In this document: positions 27,605-36,146 of the stretch, one piece after another
Layout: each line of letters begins with the position of its first letter
Numbering within the stretch: position 1 is the first letter of the stretch
From: Clostridium sp.
GTDB lineage: Bacteria > Bacillota > Clostridia > Lachnospirales > Lachnospiraceae
DNA length: 64,000 nucleotides
Direction: 5' to 3'
Assembly (NCBI GenBank): GCA_018377235.1
Contig: JAGZZT010000008.1
Location: 1-64,000 of the forward strand
The notes under the pieces: generated by a model
Told to the model about the DNA's origin: nothing
The model's database searches: none
Seen by the model: the letters and a program-made list of their open reading frames with translations, nothing else
Program-made: the position numbers and the translations under genes

Positions 27605-28570
27605 ATGACCTACAAAGCATTTCTATCATCTATTCTTAAGGAAACCCAAAAGCAGGCAGGAAAAGCGTTTTTTGTGTCTATCCAAAAAACTATAACAAAT
27701 AACGGCACTGCCCTGGACACACTCTCTATACGCAGAGCAGACTCCTCCATCGCTTCGGCAATCTGCCTGGATCCCTGCTATGAGGAAGCTGAGGAAGGCA
27801 CATCTATCGAGACCATTGCACAAAAGATTCTGGAACTTTCCGCCCAGCAGAATGCATTACCGCCTGATCTGGATTCCTGGATTTACGATTTTTCGCAGGT
27901 AAAGACACGCATTGCCTTCCGTCTGGTCTCCGCAGTGGAGAACGAATTCCTTCTTTCGTCTGTTCCCCATGTTCCATTTCTGGATCTGGCCCTGGTTTTT
28001 TATGTAATTGTCGAACAGCAAAAGGGCGGTCAAATGACAATTCTGGTTCATCACGAGCACACAAAACTATGGCATACCAATGCCAGAGAGCTGTATCAGC
28101 TGTCCTGCTCCAATACCCCTCTTCTGCTTCCTCCTAAAATTACACCATTAGAACAGGTTATCTCTTCTATTTCTCCTGACATCCCTGTTTTTCAAGCGGA
28201 TGGGACTGTTCCGGACAGCTTAAATCCGGAAAAAACATTTCCTCTCCACGTTCTCACCAACACGTCTGGCCTGAACGGCTCTGTCTGTATTCTCTATCCC
28301 CAGATCTTAAAAAACTTCGCAGAGCTTGTAAAGGATGATTTATATATCCTTCCTTCAAGCATCCACGAAGTCCTGTTAAGTCCTGTTTCTTCTTCTCCTT
28401 CTGTCCAGGAGCTGAATCAGATTGTTTCTGAGGTCAATGAGCTGGACGTCCCGGCAGAGGATCGTCTGGCAGATCACATTTACTGCTACAGCGCTATGGA
28501 AGATCAGATTTTTATTCCGTCCTGCCCTTCTAGCGCTTCTGCATCAGGCGGAATATGGAATCCACAATAA
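27605..28570 (+). CDS. DUF5688 family protein
   Basis: A 321-residue protein with acidic, Ser-rich C-terminal parts. It fits the DUF5688 family, often seen as multiple copies in Lachnospiraceae with unknown function. Segments LDSWIYDFSQVKTRIAFRLV and VPHVPFLDLALVFYVIVEQ are typical. I chose ATG 27605 because AAGGAGG lies 5 nt upstream and the promoter covers the longer frame. Its 3' end overlaps the convergent ThrE C-terminal gene by 41 bp, so read-through could give antisense effects. Confidence 0.8.
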   Translation: MTYKAFLSSILKETQKQAGKAFFVSIQKTITNNGTALDTLSIRRADSSIASAICLDPCYEEAEEGTSIETIAQKILELSAQQNALPPDLDSWIYDFSQVKTRIAFRLVSAVENEFLLSSVPHVPFLDLALVFYVIVEQQKGGQMTILVHHEHTKLWHTNARELYQLSCSNTPLLLPPKITPLEQVISSISPDIPVFQADGTVPDSLNPEKTFPLHVLTNTSGLNGSVCILYPQILKNFAELVKDDLYILPSSIHEVLLSPVSSSPSVQELNQIVSEVNELDVPAEDRLADHIYCYSAMEDQIFIPSCPSSASASGGIWNPQ

Positions 28571-28958
28571 AAATAGCCATGGCCATGGCGCCGGAAATCT
28601 GCAGTGTCTCCATAAAATAAACATTTGAAATAGATGACGCTCCTTGAATCATATAGTAAACGCTTCTGTAAATCGAAGCTCCCGGCACAGTCGGCAGAAT
28701 CCCTGATACCAGAAAAACGGTCACAGGTGCCTTGAACATTCTGGCGAAACTGTGGCTTAAAAGAGCTACAAAAATACTGGACCAGAAGGCTGCAGCTATC
28801 AGAGAATATCCCATCTCCAATACAGCAAGATAGGACAGCCAGCACACTGCCCCCGCGATTCCCGCATGGATAATGTGCTTCTGCGGAACCTCCAAAAGCA
28901 GCCCGAAGCCTACAATGGCGATAAACGCTGCTATTGTCTGCCAAACTATCTCCATCAC
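28530..28958 (-). CDS. ThrE-type threonine/serine exporter, small (DUF3815/ThrE_2) subunit
   Basis: A 142-residue hydrophobic protein with about five membrane segments, matching the C-terminal half of ThrE. The half-proteins usually work as a pair that exports threonine and serine or related small metabolites. It starts at GTG 28958 or ATG 28955 and overlaps the stop of the larger half by up to 4 bp, with GGGAGG upstream. The motif VSGILPTVPGASIYRSVYYMI is characteristic. The substrate is not shown by sequence. Confidence 0.85.
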   Translation of the reverse strand: MMEIVWQTIAAFIAIVGFGLLLEVPQKHIIHAGIAGAVCWLSYLAVLEMGYSLIAAAFWSSIFVALLSHSFARMFKAPVTVFLVSGILPTVPGASIYRSVYYMIQGASSISNVYFMETLQISGAMAMAIFIVDSIFRLMQKR

Positions 28959-29731
28959 AATGCACCTCCCAGCATACTGCCAAGCATCATGGCCGCTCCG
29001 ACTCCTGACGCTACTGCCAAAGCCACCACTATGGCCTCCAGAATTCTGGCAATTCCAGAAGCATAATCTCCATTCAGCGTATCACGAATGGCCGAGGTAA
29101 AAATAACCCCTGGCACAATGGGCATCAGAGCACTGATAATAACTGCGTCTGCATTCAGACTGCACACAGGCAGAAGCGCCGCTCTTAAAATCAGTGAAAG
29201 AGTTCCAGCCAGAAAAGCCTCCGCTGCATTGGCACAGAAGTCGTTCAGCTTAACCCGGCTAATTAAAATCTCAAACATCGCCATCACCGCTCCTACCACC
29301 GCTGCGGCTGCGATTTCCAGCACTCCTCCGTCAAACATCACTGCAAAAGCTGCCGGAGTAACCGTATAACCCAGTATCCTCATTCTGCGGCTGTATTGGA
29401 GTTCTCTGCCGATTTCCTGAAGGGCGTCTTTCGCCTCATCCAGAGAGAGCGTTCCTGTGCAGAAATTTCTTGATACATCATTCACCCGGCAAATCCGGTT
29501 CATATTCGTCGACCGTCCCCTGACTCTGCGTACTACGCTGAGAGGTTCTCCCTCCCCCGATGCCAGCGTAATAAAAATGCCTGTGGCCATCACAACTACC
29601 TCCGCCCCGGAAGCACCTGAAGCCCTGAGAATCCGGGCAACTGTGTCTTCTACACGGTAAATCTCGGCACCGCTGACCAGCATAATCTCCCCCGCCTGGG
29701 CAGCCATATCCACCAATGTTTTCTCTCTCAT
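28955..29731 (-). CDS. ThrE-type threonine/serine exporter, large (DUF1212) subunit
   Basis: A 258-residue protein. The N-terminal half is soluble (LVDMAAQAGEIMLVSGAEIYRVEDTV); the C-terminal half holds about five hydrophobic segments with the LMPIVPGVIFTSAIRD motif. ATG 29731 follows AAAGGAG. The upstream frame to 29776 lacks a site. It is translated together with the small half. A normal-looking two-gene ThrE exporter. Confidence 0.87.
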   Translation of the reverse strand: MREKTLVDMAAQAGEIMLVSGAEIYRVEDTVARILRASGASGAEVVVMATGIFITLASGEGEPLSVVRRVRGRSTNMNRICRVNDVSRNFCTGTLSLDEAKDALQEIGRELQYSRRMRILGYTVTPAAFAVMFDGGVLEIAAAAVVGAVMAMFEILISRVKLNDFCANAAEAFLAGTLSLILRAALLPVCSLNADAVIISALMPIVPGVIFTSAIRDTLNGDYASGIARILEAIVVALAVASGVGAAMMLGSMLGGAL

Positions 29732-29857
29732 CTTTGACGCTCCTTTTAATCTCAGCAGAGACAAGCACCGGCTCATGACGGCAGCTGTCTCCTGCCTGAG
29801 TAAACGCTCTGCGAGAATGCGCAGGTATCCTCCTGCTGTCTGTTGAAATGTTCCTGA

Positions 29858-29885
29858 ATTATATCATGTACAGAAAAAAAGTCAA
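29858..29885 (-). promoter_or_regulatory. Promoter of the thrE pair
   Basis: TTGACT (29880-29885), a 16-bp spacer and TATAAT (29858-29863), only 30 bp past the feoB stop. Confidence 0.7.
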
Positions 29886-29915
29886 CCATTTGCCGCAGAG
29901 TCTTTCAAATCTGCC

Positions 29916-31784
29916 CTAACCCGGAAACAGGAGGCAGCCGATGTGATAAACAGCTGTGGCTGACAGAAAGGCTGAAGCCAGTTGAAATCCTCCCATGCGA
30001 ACAGTCCATTTCACATCCCCTGTTTCCGCCCTGACTGCAGACATTGCAGCAAAGCATGGCGTGTAGAAAAGGCAGAAAATCATAAGAGCATACGCATTTA
30101 CAGGACCAAAGCCACAGGCAGACAGCTCTGCCTGAAGCTGCGCTGTGCCAGCAGCCGAATTGACATTCTGAATCCCGTAAAGAACAGAAAAACCAGATAC
30201 CACAGCCTCCTTCGCAGAGAGTCCTAACAGCAGCGCAGATACAGTCTGCCAGCTTCCTAAACCTGCCACTGAAAAAATCGGTGCAAACAGGCGTCCAGCC
30301 GATGCTGCAAAGCTGCAGGATATATCAGATACAGGACCTGATGGGCCCATATGAAGGCAAAACCATAAAAGCACAGAGGACAGAAGAATTGTTGTCCCCG
30401 CCTTGGCAAGATATTCCTCTGCCTTATCCCATACACAGAACACCACATGCTTCAGAGATGGCATCCTGTACTCTGGAAGCTCCAGGAAAAGACAGTCTTC
30501 CCTGCTCTCTCCTGATATTCTCCAGTGAACGGCCGCTGTCAAAACAGCTGCCACAATCCCTGTCAGATAAATGGAACAGGCAGCTAAAACAGCATGCTCA
30601 GGAAAAAACATCTGTGAAAATAAAACATAGATCGTCATTCTGGCTGGACACGACATAAAATGAGCGGCCAAAATCGTACGCTTTTTCTGATTTTCTCCCT
30701 CTACTATCCTTGCTGCCATTACAGCCGGCACAGTACACCCGAATCCCAGCATCAGAGGCAGAAAAGATTTGCCCGATAATCCTGCCATTCCCATGGTTTC
30801 ATTCATCACATAGGCAGCTCTTGCCATGTACCCGCTGTCCTCCAAAACTGACAGTGCAAAAAATAATATAAGCATATTGGGAAGAAAGCTGAGTACACTC
30901 CCTACTCCAGGAATTATTCCCTCCATAATCAGCGATTTCAGCCATTTTTCTGTCCCCGTTTGTTCAAAAAAGTTTTCTGCAATATCAAGACAATATTCCA
31001 GGAGCCATCCCATGCCCTGTTTGGGAATATTTCCCACTGAAAAGGTTAAAAAAAAGACAAATGCCATTAAAAACAGAAAAATGGGAATCCCCCAAATTGG
31101 ATGCATCAGCCACCGATCAGCTCTGTCAGTACACCCAGACACATGCTCTGTTTTCTCACAGCATTTAGAATGTATTTCTTCTATATATTGATATCTTTTT
31201 TCTGCGCTCCGATACCAGAATGCAGGATTAGTGCTGCCCTCCAGTCCAAAGGGATGGCGCTGCACCTCTGTGACAGCCGTTTTCAGGAGTTCATAGAGTC
31301 CAGCTGACTTTCTGGCAGATATAAGCAGGCAGGGAACCCCTCCCAGACAGCTTTGCAGGCGCTCTAAATTCCAGCCAGACGCCTGAGAGGTTCCTTTTAA
31401 TGCTTTCCTGCCAAACAAATTCACAGCCAATACCACAGGTGTCCCAAGCTGCATCAGCTGAAGCGTCAAAGCCAGGCTTCGATCCAAAACACTGCTGTCC
31501 GCCACATTGATAATCACATCCGCTCCGCCTTTCTGAAGCCACCGGCAGGATGCTCTCTCCTCTGCGCTGCAGCAGTCCAGGCTGTAAATTCCGGGCAGAT
31601 CTATCACATGAATCTTAATTCCCTCAAATGCAATCCAGCCAGACGCCTCCTCCACTGTTACGCCCGGCCAGTTGGCAGTTTTCAGCCTGGAGCCTGTCAG
31701 CCCGTTGAACAGCGTTGTCTTGCCGCAGTTTGGATTTCCCACAAGCCCTATCGTTAGTATTCTCCTTTCTTTCGGCCTATTCAC
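29916..31784 (-). CDS. feoB: Ferrous iron transporter FeoB with altered G4 motif
   Basis: A membrane Fe(II) permease with an N-terminal GTPase domain. It has 622 residues, short for the family. G1 GNPNCGKT is at 16-23, G3 DLPG at 62-65 and SAR (G5) at 156-158. The G4 position reads NLFG (122-125) instead of the usual NxxD, so the guanine-reading Asp is missing. Membrane motifs GFGCTVPAVMAARIVEG and HFMSCPARMTIY are intact. The start is GTG with GAGGGG upstream. It lies 19 bp after feoA. Confidence 0.9.
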   Translation of the reverse strand: MNRPKERRILTIGLVGNPNCGKTTLFNGLTGSRLKTANWPGVTVEEASGWIAFEGIKIHVIDLPGIYSLDCCSAEERASCRWLQKGGADVIINVADSSVLDRSLALTLQLMQLGTPVVLAVNLFGRKALKGTSQASGWNLERLQSCLGGVPCLLISARKSAGLYELLKTAVTEVQRHPFGLEGSTNPAFWYRSAEKRYQYIEEIHSKCCEKTEHVSGCTDRADRWLMHPIWGIPIFLFLMAFVFFLTFSVGNIPKQGMGWLLEYCLDIAENFFEQTGTEKWLKSLIMEGIIPGVGSVLSFLPNMLILFFALSVLEDSGYMARAAYVMNETMGMAGLSGKSFLPLMLGFGCTVPAVMAARIVEGENQKKRTILAAHFMSCPARMTIYVLFSQMFFPEHAVLAACSIYLTGIVAAVLTAAVHWRISGESREDCLFLELPEYRMPSLKHVVFCVWDKAEEYLAKAGTTILLSSVLLWFCLHMGPSGPVSDISCSFAASAGRLFAPIFSVAGLGSWQTVSALLLGLSAKEAVVSGFSVLYGIQNVNSAAGTAQLQAELSACGFGPVNAYALMIFCLFYTPCFAAMSAVRAETGDVKWTVRMGGFQLASAFLSATAVYHIGCLLFPG

Positions 31785-31803
31785 CTGACTGTTCCCCTCT
31801 TTT

Positions 31804-32055
31804 CTATAGCTTCACCGTCTTTCCTCCCAATGGACGAATTTCAATATATTCTGCAAGCCTGCTTCCCATTGCCAGGCGGGTTCCCCTGATTTTAATTGCC
31901 GCTGTTCCGCTTTTCTTTTTATTCAAAAGTAAAAATTCTGCGCCCTCCACTATCCCCAGAGATTTCAGGCGCGCTGCCCACTCCTTTCCCAGCTGCTTCT
32001 GGTTGATCGTATCTACTATATAAAATCTGCCTGTTTTCCCCTCGCACAGCTTCAT
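31804..32055 (-). CDS. feoA: FeoA-like ferrous iron transport accessory protein
   Basis: An 83-residue SH3-like protein with the FeoA pattern (LKSLGIVEGAEFLLLNKKKSGTA, then GTRLAMGSRLAEYIEIRPL). FeoA binds or regulates FeoB. It lies 18 bp after uvrB and 19 bp before feoB, so all three are probably co-transcribed. No Fur-like site was found in these short gaps. Confidence 0.85.
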   Translation of the reverse strand: MKLCEGKTGRFYIVDTINQKQLGKEWAARLKSLGIVEGAEFLLLNKKKSGTAAIKIRGTRLAMGSRLAEYIEIRPLGGKTVKL

Positions 32056-32073
32056 ATCAGATCCTGTCTTCTC

Positions 32074-34074
32074 CTATTCCTCCATCTCCAGCAGCAGTTT
32101 TTTAATTTCTATCATCTGATCCCTCAAAGCGGCGGCCTCCTCGAAGTTCAGTTCCGCAGCGGCCTGGTGCATTTTCTTCGTCAGTGCCTTCGCCAGCTGC
32201 TTTAATTCTCTCTCGTCCATGGACTCCGGATCTTTGGCTCTGTCTGCCGCAGTACGTTCCGCTGCCTGTGAAATACTGATCAGATCCCTGACAGCCTTCT
32301 TGATCGTCGTCGGCGTTATATTGTGCTCCTCATTGTAGGCCTGCTGAATTTCCCGCCGCCTCTTAGTCTCCTCAATGGCGGCTCTCATAGAATCAGTAAT
32401 GCTGTCCGCGTACATCAGCACATGCCCCTCCGCGTTTCTCGCAGCCCTTCCCACGGTCTGAATGAGAGAGGTTTCTGATCGGAGAAAACCTTCTTTGTCC
32501 GCATCGAGAATCGCTACCAGGGAAATCTCCGGAATATCAAGCCCCTCCCTCAAAAGGTTAATTCCTACCAGCACATCAAACACATCAAGGCGCATATCCC
32601 TGATAATCTCTGCTCTCTCCAGAGTATCAATATCTGAGTGAAGGTATTTCACACGGATCCCAACATCCCTCATATAATCAGTTAAATCCTCTGCCATCCG
32701 CTTCGTCAGGGTAGTAATCAGAACCTTTCCTTTTCTCTCCACCTCCCGGTTAACTTCCCCAATCAGGTCATCAATCTGGCCCTCCACCGGCCGCACCTCA
32801 ATGGGCGGATCCAAAAGTCCCGTTGGACGGATAATCTGCTCTGCCCTCAGCATTTCATGGGCCTCCTCATAATCGGACGGCGTAGCTGATACAAAAAGCA
32901 TCTGATCAATTTTTTGCTCAAATTCCTCAAAATTCAGAGGACGGTTATCCAAGGCAGAGGGCAGGCGGAAGCCATACTCCACCAGCGTCTTCTTTCTGGA
33001 ACGGTCTCCCGCATACATTCCTCTGATCTGAGGCAGCGTAATATGAGACTCATCTACAATAATCAGAAAATCATCCGGAAAATAGTCAATAAGCGTACAG
33101 GGCGGCTCCCCAGGAGCTGATCCCGTCAGATGACGGGAATAATTCTCAATACCAGAGCAAAATCCTGTCTCACGCATCATTTCCACATCAAAATTTGTCC
33201 TCTCAGAAATTCTCTGAGCCTCCAGAAGCTTATCCTCGCTTTTAAACCAGGCTGCCTGTTCCTTCAGTTCTTCCAGAATATTCTGCGCTGCCAGCTCCAT
33301 TTTCTCCTTGGGAATGACATAGTGAGAGGCAGGAAAAATGGCAATATGTCCCAGCTGGGCCTTAATCTCTCCGGTCAGCGTATCAATCTCTGTAATCCGA
33401 TCCACTTCGTCCCCAAAAAACTCCACTCTGTACGCGTCTCCGCCCGAATAAGCCGGATAAATCTCCAACACGTCTCCGCGAACGCGGAAGCTTCCACGTT
33501 TAAAATCCATGTCGTTTCTTGTATATTGAATATCAATCAGCTTGTGAATAACCTCATCCCTGTCTTTGATCATACCAGGCCGAAGAGAAATCACCATCTC
33601 CTTATAGTCAATCGGGCTTCCCAATCCGTAAATGCAGGATACAGAAGCCACAATAATCACATCGCTGCGCTCTGAGAGAGCCGCTGTTGCAGAATGGCGC
33701 AGCTTATCGATCTCATCATTAATAGATGAATCCTTTTCAATATATGTGTCCGTAGACGGTACATATGCCTCCGGCTGATAATAATCGTAGTAGGAAACAA
33801 AATACTCCACCGCGTTCTCCGGGAAGAACTCCTTAAACTCGCCGTAGAGCTGCGCGGCCAGGGTTTTGTTGTGGGCGATTACTAAAGTGGGCTTATTCAG
33901 CCGTTCGATGACATTCGCCATGGTAAAAGTCTTGCCTGACCCCGTAACCCCCAGTAAAGTCTGGAACTGATTGCCTTCTTTGAAGCCGTTTACGAGGGCT
34001 TCGATTGCCTGGGGCTGGTCGCCGGTGGGGGCGTATTCGGAATGTAATTTGAAAGTTTTTTGTTCATTTTGCAT
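32074..34074 (-). CDS. uvrB: Excinuclease ABC subunit B
   Basis: A damage-verifying helicase-like subunit of nucleotide excision repair, about 666 residues. Walker A is GVTGSGKT (about residues 41-48). The beta-hairpin region [20 protein letters not shown], the DESH motif and TVGRAARN (motif VI) are visible. The C-terminal UVR domain ([19 protein letters not shown]) binds UvrC. I chose ATG 34074, 8 nt after GGAGG; the apparent GTG at 34083 overlaps that site. A LexA-like box lies upstream. Confidence 0.97.
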   Translation of the reverse strand: MQNEQKTFKLHSEYAPTGDQPQAIEALVNGFKEGNQFQTLLGVTGSGKTFTMANVIERLNKPTLVIAHNKTLAAQLYGEFKEFFPENAVEYFVSYYDYYQPEAYVPSTDTYIEKDSSINDEIDKLRHSATAALSERSDVIIVASVSCIYGLGSPIDYKEMVISLRPGMIKDRDEVIHKLIDIQYTRNDMDFKRGSFRVRGDVLEIYPAYSGGDAYRVEFFGDEVDRITEIDTLTGEIKAQLGHIAIFPASHYVIPKEKMELAAQNILEELKEQAAWFKSEDKLLEAQRISERTNFDVEMMRETGFCSGIENYSRHLTGSAPGEPPCTLIDYFPDDFLIIVDESHITLPQIRGMYAGDRSRKKTLVEYGFRLPSALDNRPLNFEEFEQKIDQMLFVSATPSDYEEAHEMLRAEQIIRPTGLLDPPIEVRPVEGQIDDLIGEVNREVERKGKVLITTLTKRMAEDLTDYMRDVGIRVKYLHSDIDTLERAEIIRDMRLDVFDVLVGINLLREGLDIPEISLVAILDADKEGFLRSETSLIQTVGRAARNAEGHVLMYADSITDSMRAAIEETKRRREIQQAYNEEHNITPTTIKKAVRDLISISQAAERTAADRAKDPESMDERELKQLAKALTKKMHQAAAELNFEEAAALRDQMIEIKKLLLEMEE

Positions 34075-34214
34075 AAAATCCACCTCCAGAATCTATTGTA
34101 AAAAAGATGCCTATCCTCCAATTTTTCGTCATGGAACATCTTATTTTCGTATAGCGTCAATAACAGTGTTCTGCGTTTACTATATCACAAACAATTTTAA
34201 AAGTATAGATATAG

Positions 34215-34228
34215 CAAACATCTGTTCT
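34215..34228 (-). promoter_or_regulatory. LexA-like SOS box upstream of uvrB
   Basis: AGAACAGATGTTTG on the minus strand matches 13 of 14 positions of the Gram-positive SOS consensus CGAACRNRYGTTYG. It lies about 140 bp upstream of the uvrB start, in an AT-rich gap that otherwise holds only the neighbouring terminator. Confidence 0.55.
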
Positions 34229-34356
34229 TCTATTTTTACACTGACGCTAAGAAATTCTATTACATCAACCACTATCTCTAACTTTTAATATGCATTTTTC
34301 TGCTCTGTCTACAATATCCTCCCCCTGCACAGCAGGGAGTATTTTTACCGCACCAC

Positions 34357-34406
34357 AAAAAAGGCCGCTGCTTCACAGACTATTTCTCGTCTGCCTGGCA
34401 GCGGCC
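34357..34406 (-). terminator. Terminator of the APC permease gene
   Basis: GGCCGCTGC pairs with GCAGCGGCC (9 bp) around a 26-nt loop that can extend the stem, followed by TTTTTT on the minus strand. Confidence 0.93.
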
Positions 34407-34437
34407 CTCTTCACTCATGGTTCAGGCTTGTATTCAA

Positions 34438-35871
34438 CTAGCTTGCCCGTTCTGTCTCTCTCTTCTTAATAATCGGGAGAATCAGTCCCAGGGCAGTCAA
34501 AATAAATGGAGTAATAATATTTAATGCTGTGGACGCCATATCGCCCTTTACGTACATTCCCATAACGCAGCAGATAGCTGTTACCGCAAAGCACCAGATA
34601 CCCGCTGTGAAAGCAAGCCCCTGGCTCTTAGTAAAGCGATACTCTGGATTGAATTTGCCCACATACCTGCGCAGTGCAATGTAAGCAGCGAATACCCACA
34701 GGTAACGCAGAGGCATAGTAACAGAGTTTAACTTGTTTAACTGGGACAGCACGGCAGCTGCGCCAGGAACAAATGACTGTACTAAAATAATCGTTCCAGA
34801 TAATACGACTACCATCCAGATTCCATTAATATAAGCGCCGTATTTGTTCTTCTTAAGAAGCTTGGACGGAATAAACTCTCTCGCATCCTCGTTGTCCAGC
34901 AGCATACGAAGCGGAGCATCGATGCTCAGTACCAAGGTGGAGAACTGTCCCACTGCATTGCACGCAGCATAAATAATCAAGAACAGATTTCCCACATGGT
35001 AGTACTCGCCCAGCTTCTGGAATGCCCAGTAGGAGCCATTGGAAACATAGGAATCAAAGCTTTCCTTGCTCTCATTGATGACAGCCGGATCAAACATCAT
35101 TCCCATGGCGATAGTTCCTAAAATAGCGCAGACCATAACCATAATAGCCAGGGCAATCATTCCCTTCGGGAATCCTGTCGCAGAATTCTTCACCTTATTT
35201 ACATAAGGAGAAATCTTCTCACATCCGCCTACTGCAAATACCAGAATGGATAAGGAGGTAAAGTAGCCCAGATTAAACTGCGGAATCAGGTTCTTTACGC
35301 TGAAATCCATGGAAACGTAGCCGCCGTTCGGGTTGATGACCGGAGCGGCAAACATCATCAGGATATACAGGATAGACATAATAAACATGCTGGTTCCAGC
35401 CAATGTAGCCAGCTTCTTTAATGGATTTAAGCCTCGGCTTGCCACCCAGCAGAAGAAAAGGAATACAGCCAGCGTAGCCAGCTGTACCCAGAGCGTAGGA
35501 AACTTATCATAGGTGCTTCCATTCTGGAATACCATCCAGCTTAACGCCTTTAAACCTCCGCTTCCCTTGCTGGCAATGTAGGTTACATGGCAGGCCCAGT
35601 AGGTCCATCCTGCATAGTAGGCGAACTTAGGGTTGATCGTCTCACGGATCCAGGAGCTTACACCGCCGCCGGAATGCTTGAACGCAGATCCCAGCTCGCC
35701 TACCATTAAAGTGTAGGGGATAAAGTACAGTACAAACATCAGAACCCAGCTGAAAATAACCTCAATTCCGTTAAAGTATACGAAGCCGTTCAAAACATTT
35801 CCAAAGCCCCAGACTGTGGAAAATGCCATGAAGGACAGGGTATACCAATCAATTTTTTTTGAATTTTCCAT
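34438..35871 (-). CDS. APC-superfamily amino-acid permease
   Basis: A 477-residue membrane protein with about 12-14 hydrophobic segments. The N-terminal WYTLSFMAFSTVWGFGNVLNG and the GGGVSSWIRE motif fit the APC family, near GadC/YjeM-type amino-acid/glutamate antiporters. The substrate is not evident; no decarboxylase or deaminase lies beside it. It is a single-gene unit with its own promoter and terminator. The ATG follows AGAGGTGTTGA and abuts the TGA of a leader-length ORF. Confidence 0.88.
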   Translation of the reverse strand: MENSKKIDWYTLSFMAFSTVWGFGNVLNGFVYFNGIEVIFSWVLMFVLYFIPYTLMVGELGSAFKHSGGGVSSWIRETINPKFAYYAGWTYWACHVTYIASKGSGGLKALSWMVFQNGSTYDKFPTLWVQLATLAVFLFFCWVASRGLNPLKKLATLAGTSMFIMSILYILMMFAAPVINPNGGYVSMDFSVKNLIPQFNLGYFTSLSILVFAVGGCEKISPYVNKVKNSATGFPKGMIALAIMVMVCAILGTIAMGMMFDPAVINESKESFDSYVSNGSYWAFQKLGEYYHVGNLFLIIYAACNAVGQFSTLVLSIDAPLRMLLDNEDAREFIPSKLLKKNKYGAYINGIWMVVVLSGTIILVQSFVPGAAAVLSQLNKLNSVTMPLRYLWVFAAYIALRRYVGKFNPEYRFTKSQGLAFTAGIWCFAVTAICCVMGMYVKGDMASTALNIITPFILTALGLILPIIKKRETERAS

Positions 35872-36095
35872 TCAACACCTCTTTTTGTTATTTATTTTCT
35901 GCCTTTTAGGATTCCCAGCTTTTAACCGGGTATCCACATCCATGAGGTTTTGCAGGAAAGTTTTCCACACTAAATTACAGAAAACAGCCTGAAAAAGGAG
36001 TGTTGCATAGTGATGGCAGGCAAACGCCCGCATCAAAAGCAGCACCCCCTTAAAATGATCATTCATTTTATTGGTTCCCGCAAGTCACAAAGCAA

Positions 36096-36124
36096 ATTAT
36101 TACATAAATTCAGTCCTGCGTCAA
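36096..36124 (-). promoter_or_regulatory. Promoter of the APC permease gene with a 220-nt leader
   Basis: TTGACG (36119-36124), a 17-bp spacer and AATAAT (36096-36101) on the minus strand. The leader to the permease ATG is filled by one 64-codon frame (35872-36066) whose stop abuts the start codon. Confidence 0.65.
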
Positions 36125-36146
36125 CCAGAAGTTTTATTTCCTATAA

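Noticed and set aside
28530..29731. ThrE split by a frameshift
   Set aside because: Two-gene ThrE with overlapping stop and start is a normal family arrangement, and the second gene has its own GGGAGG.
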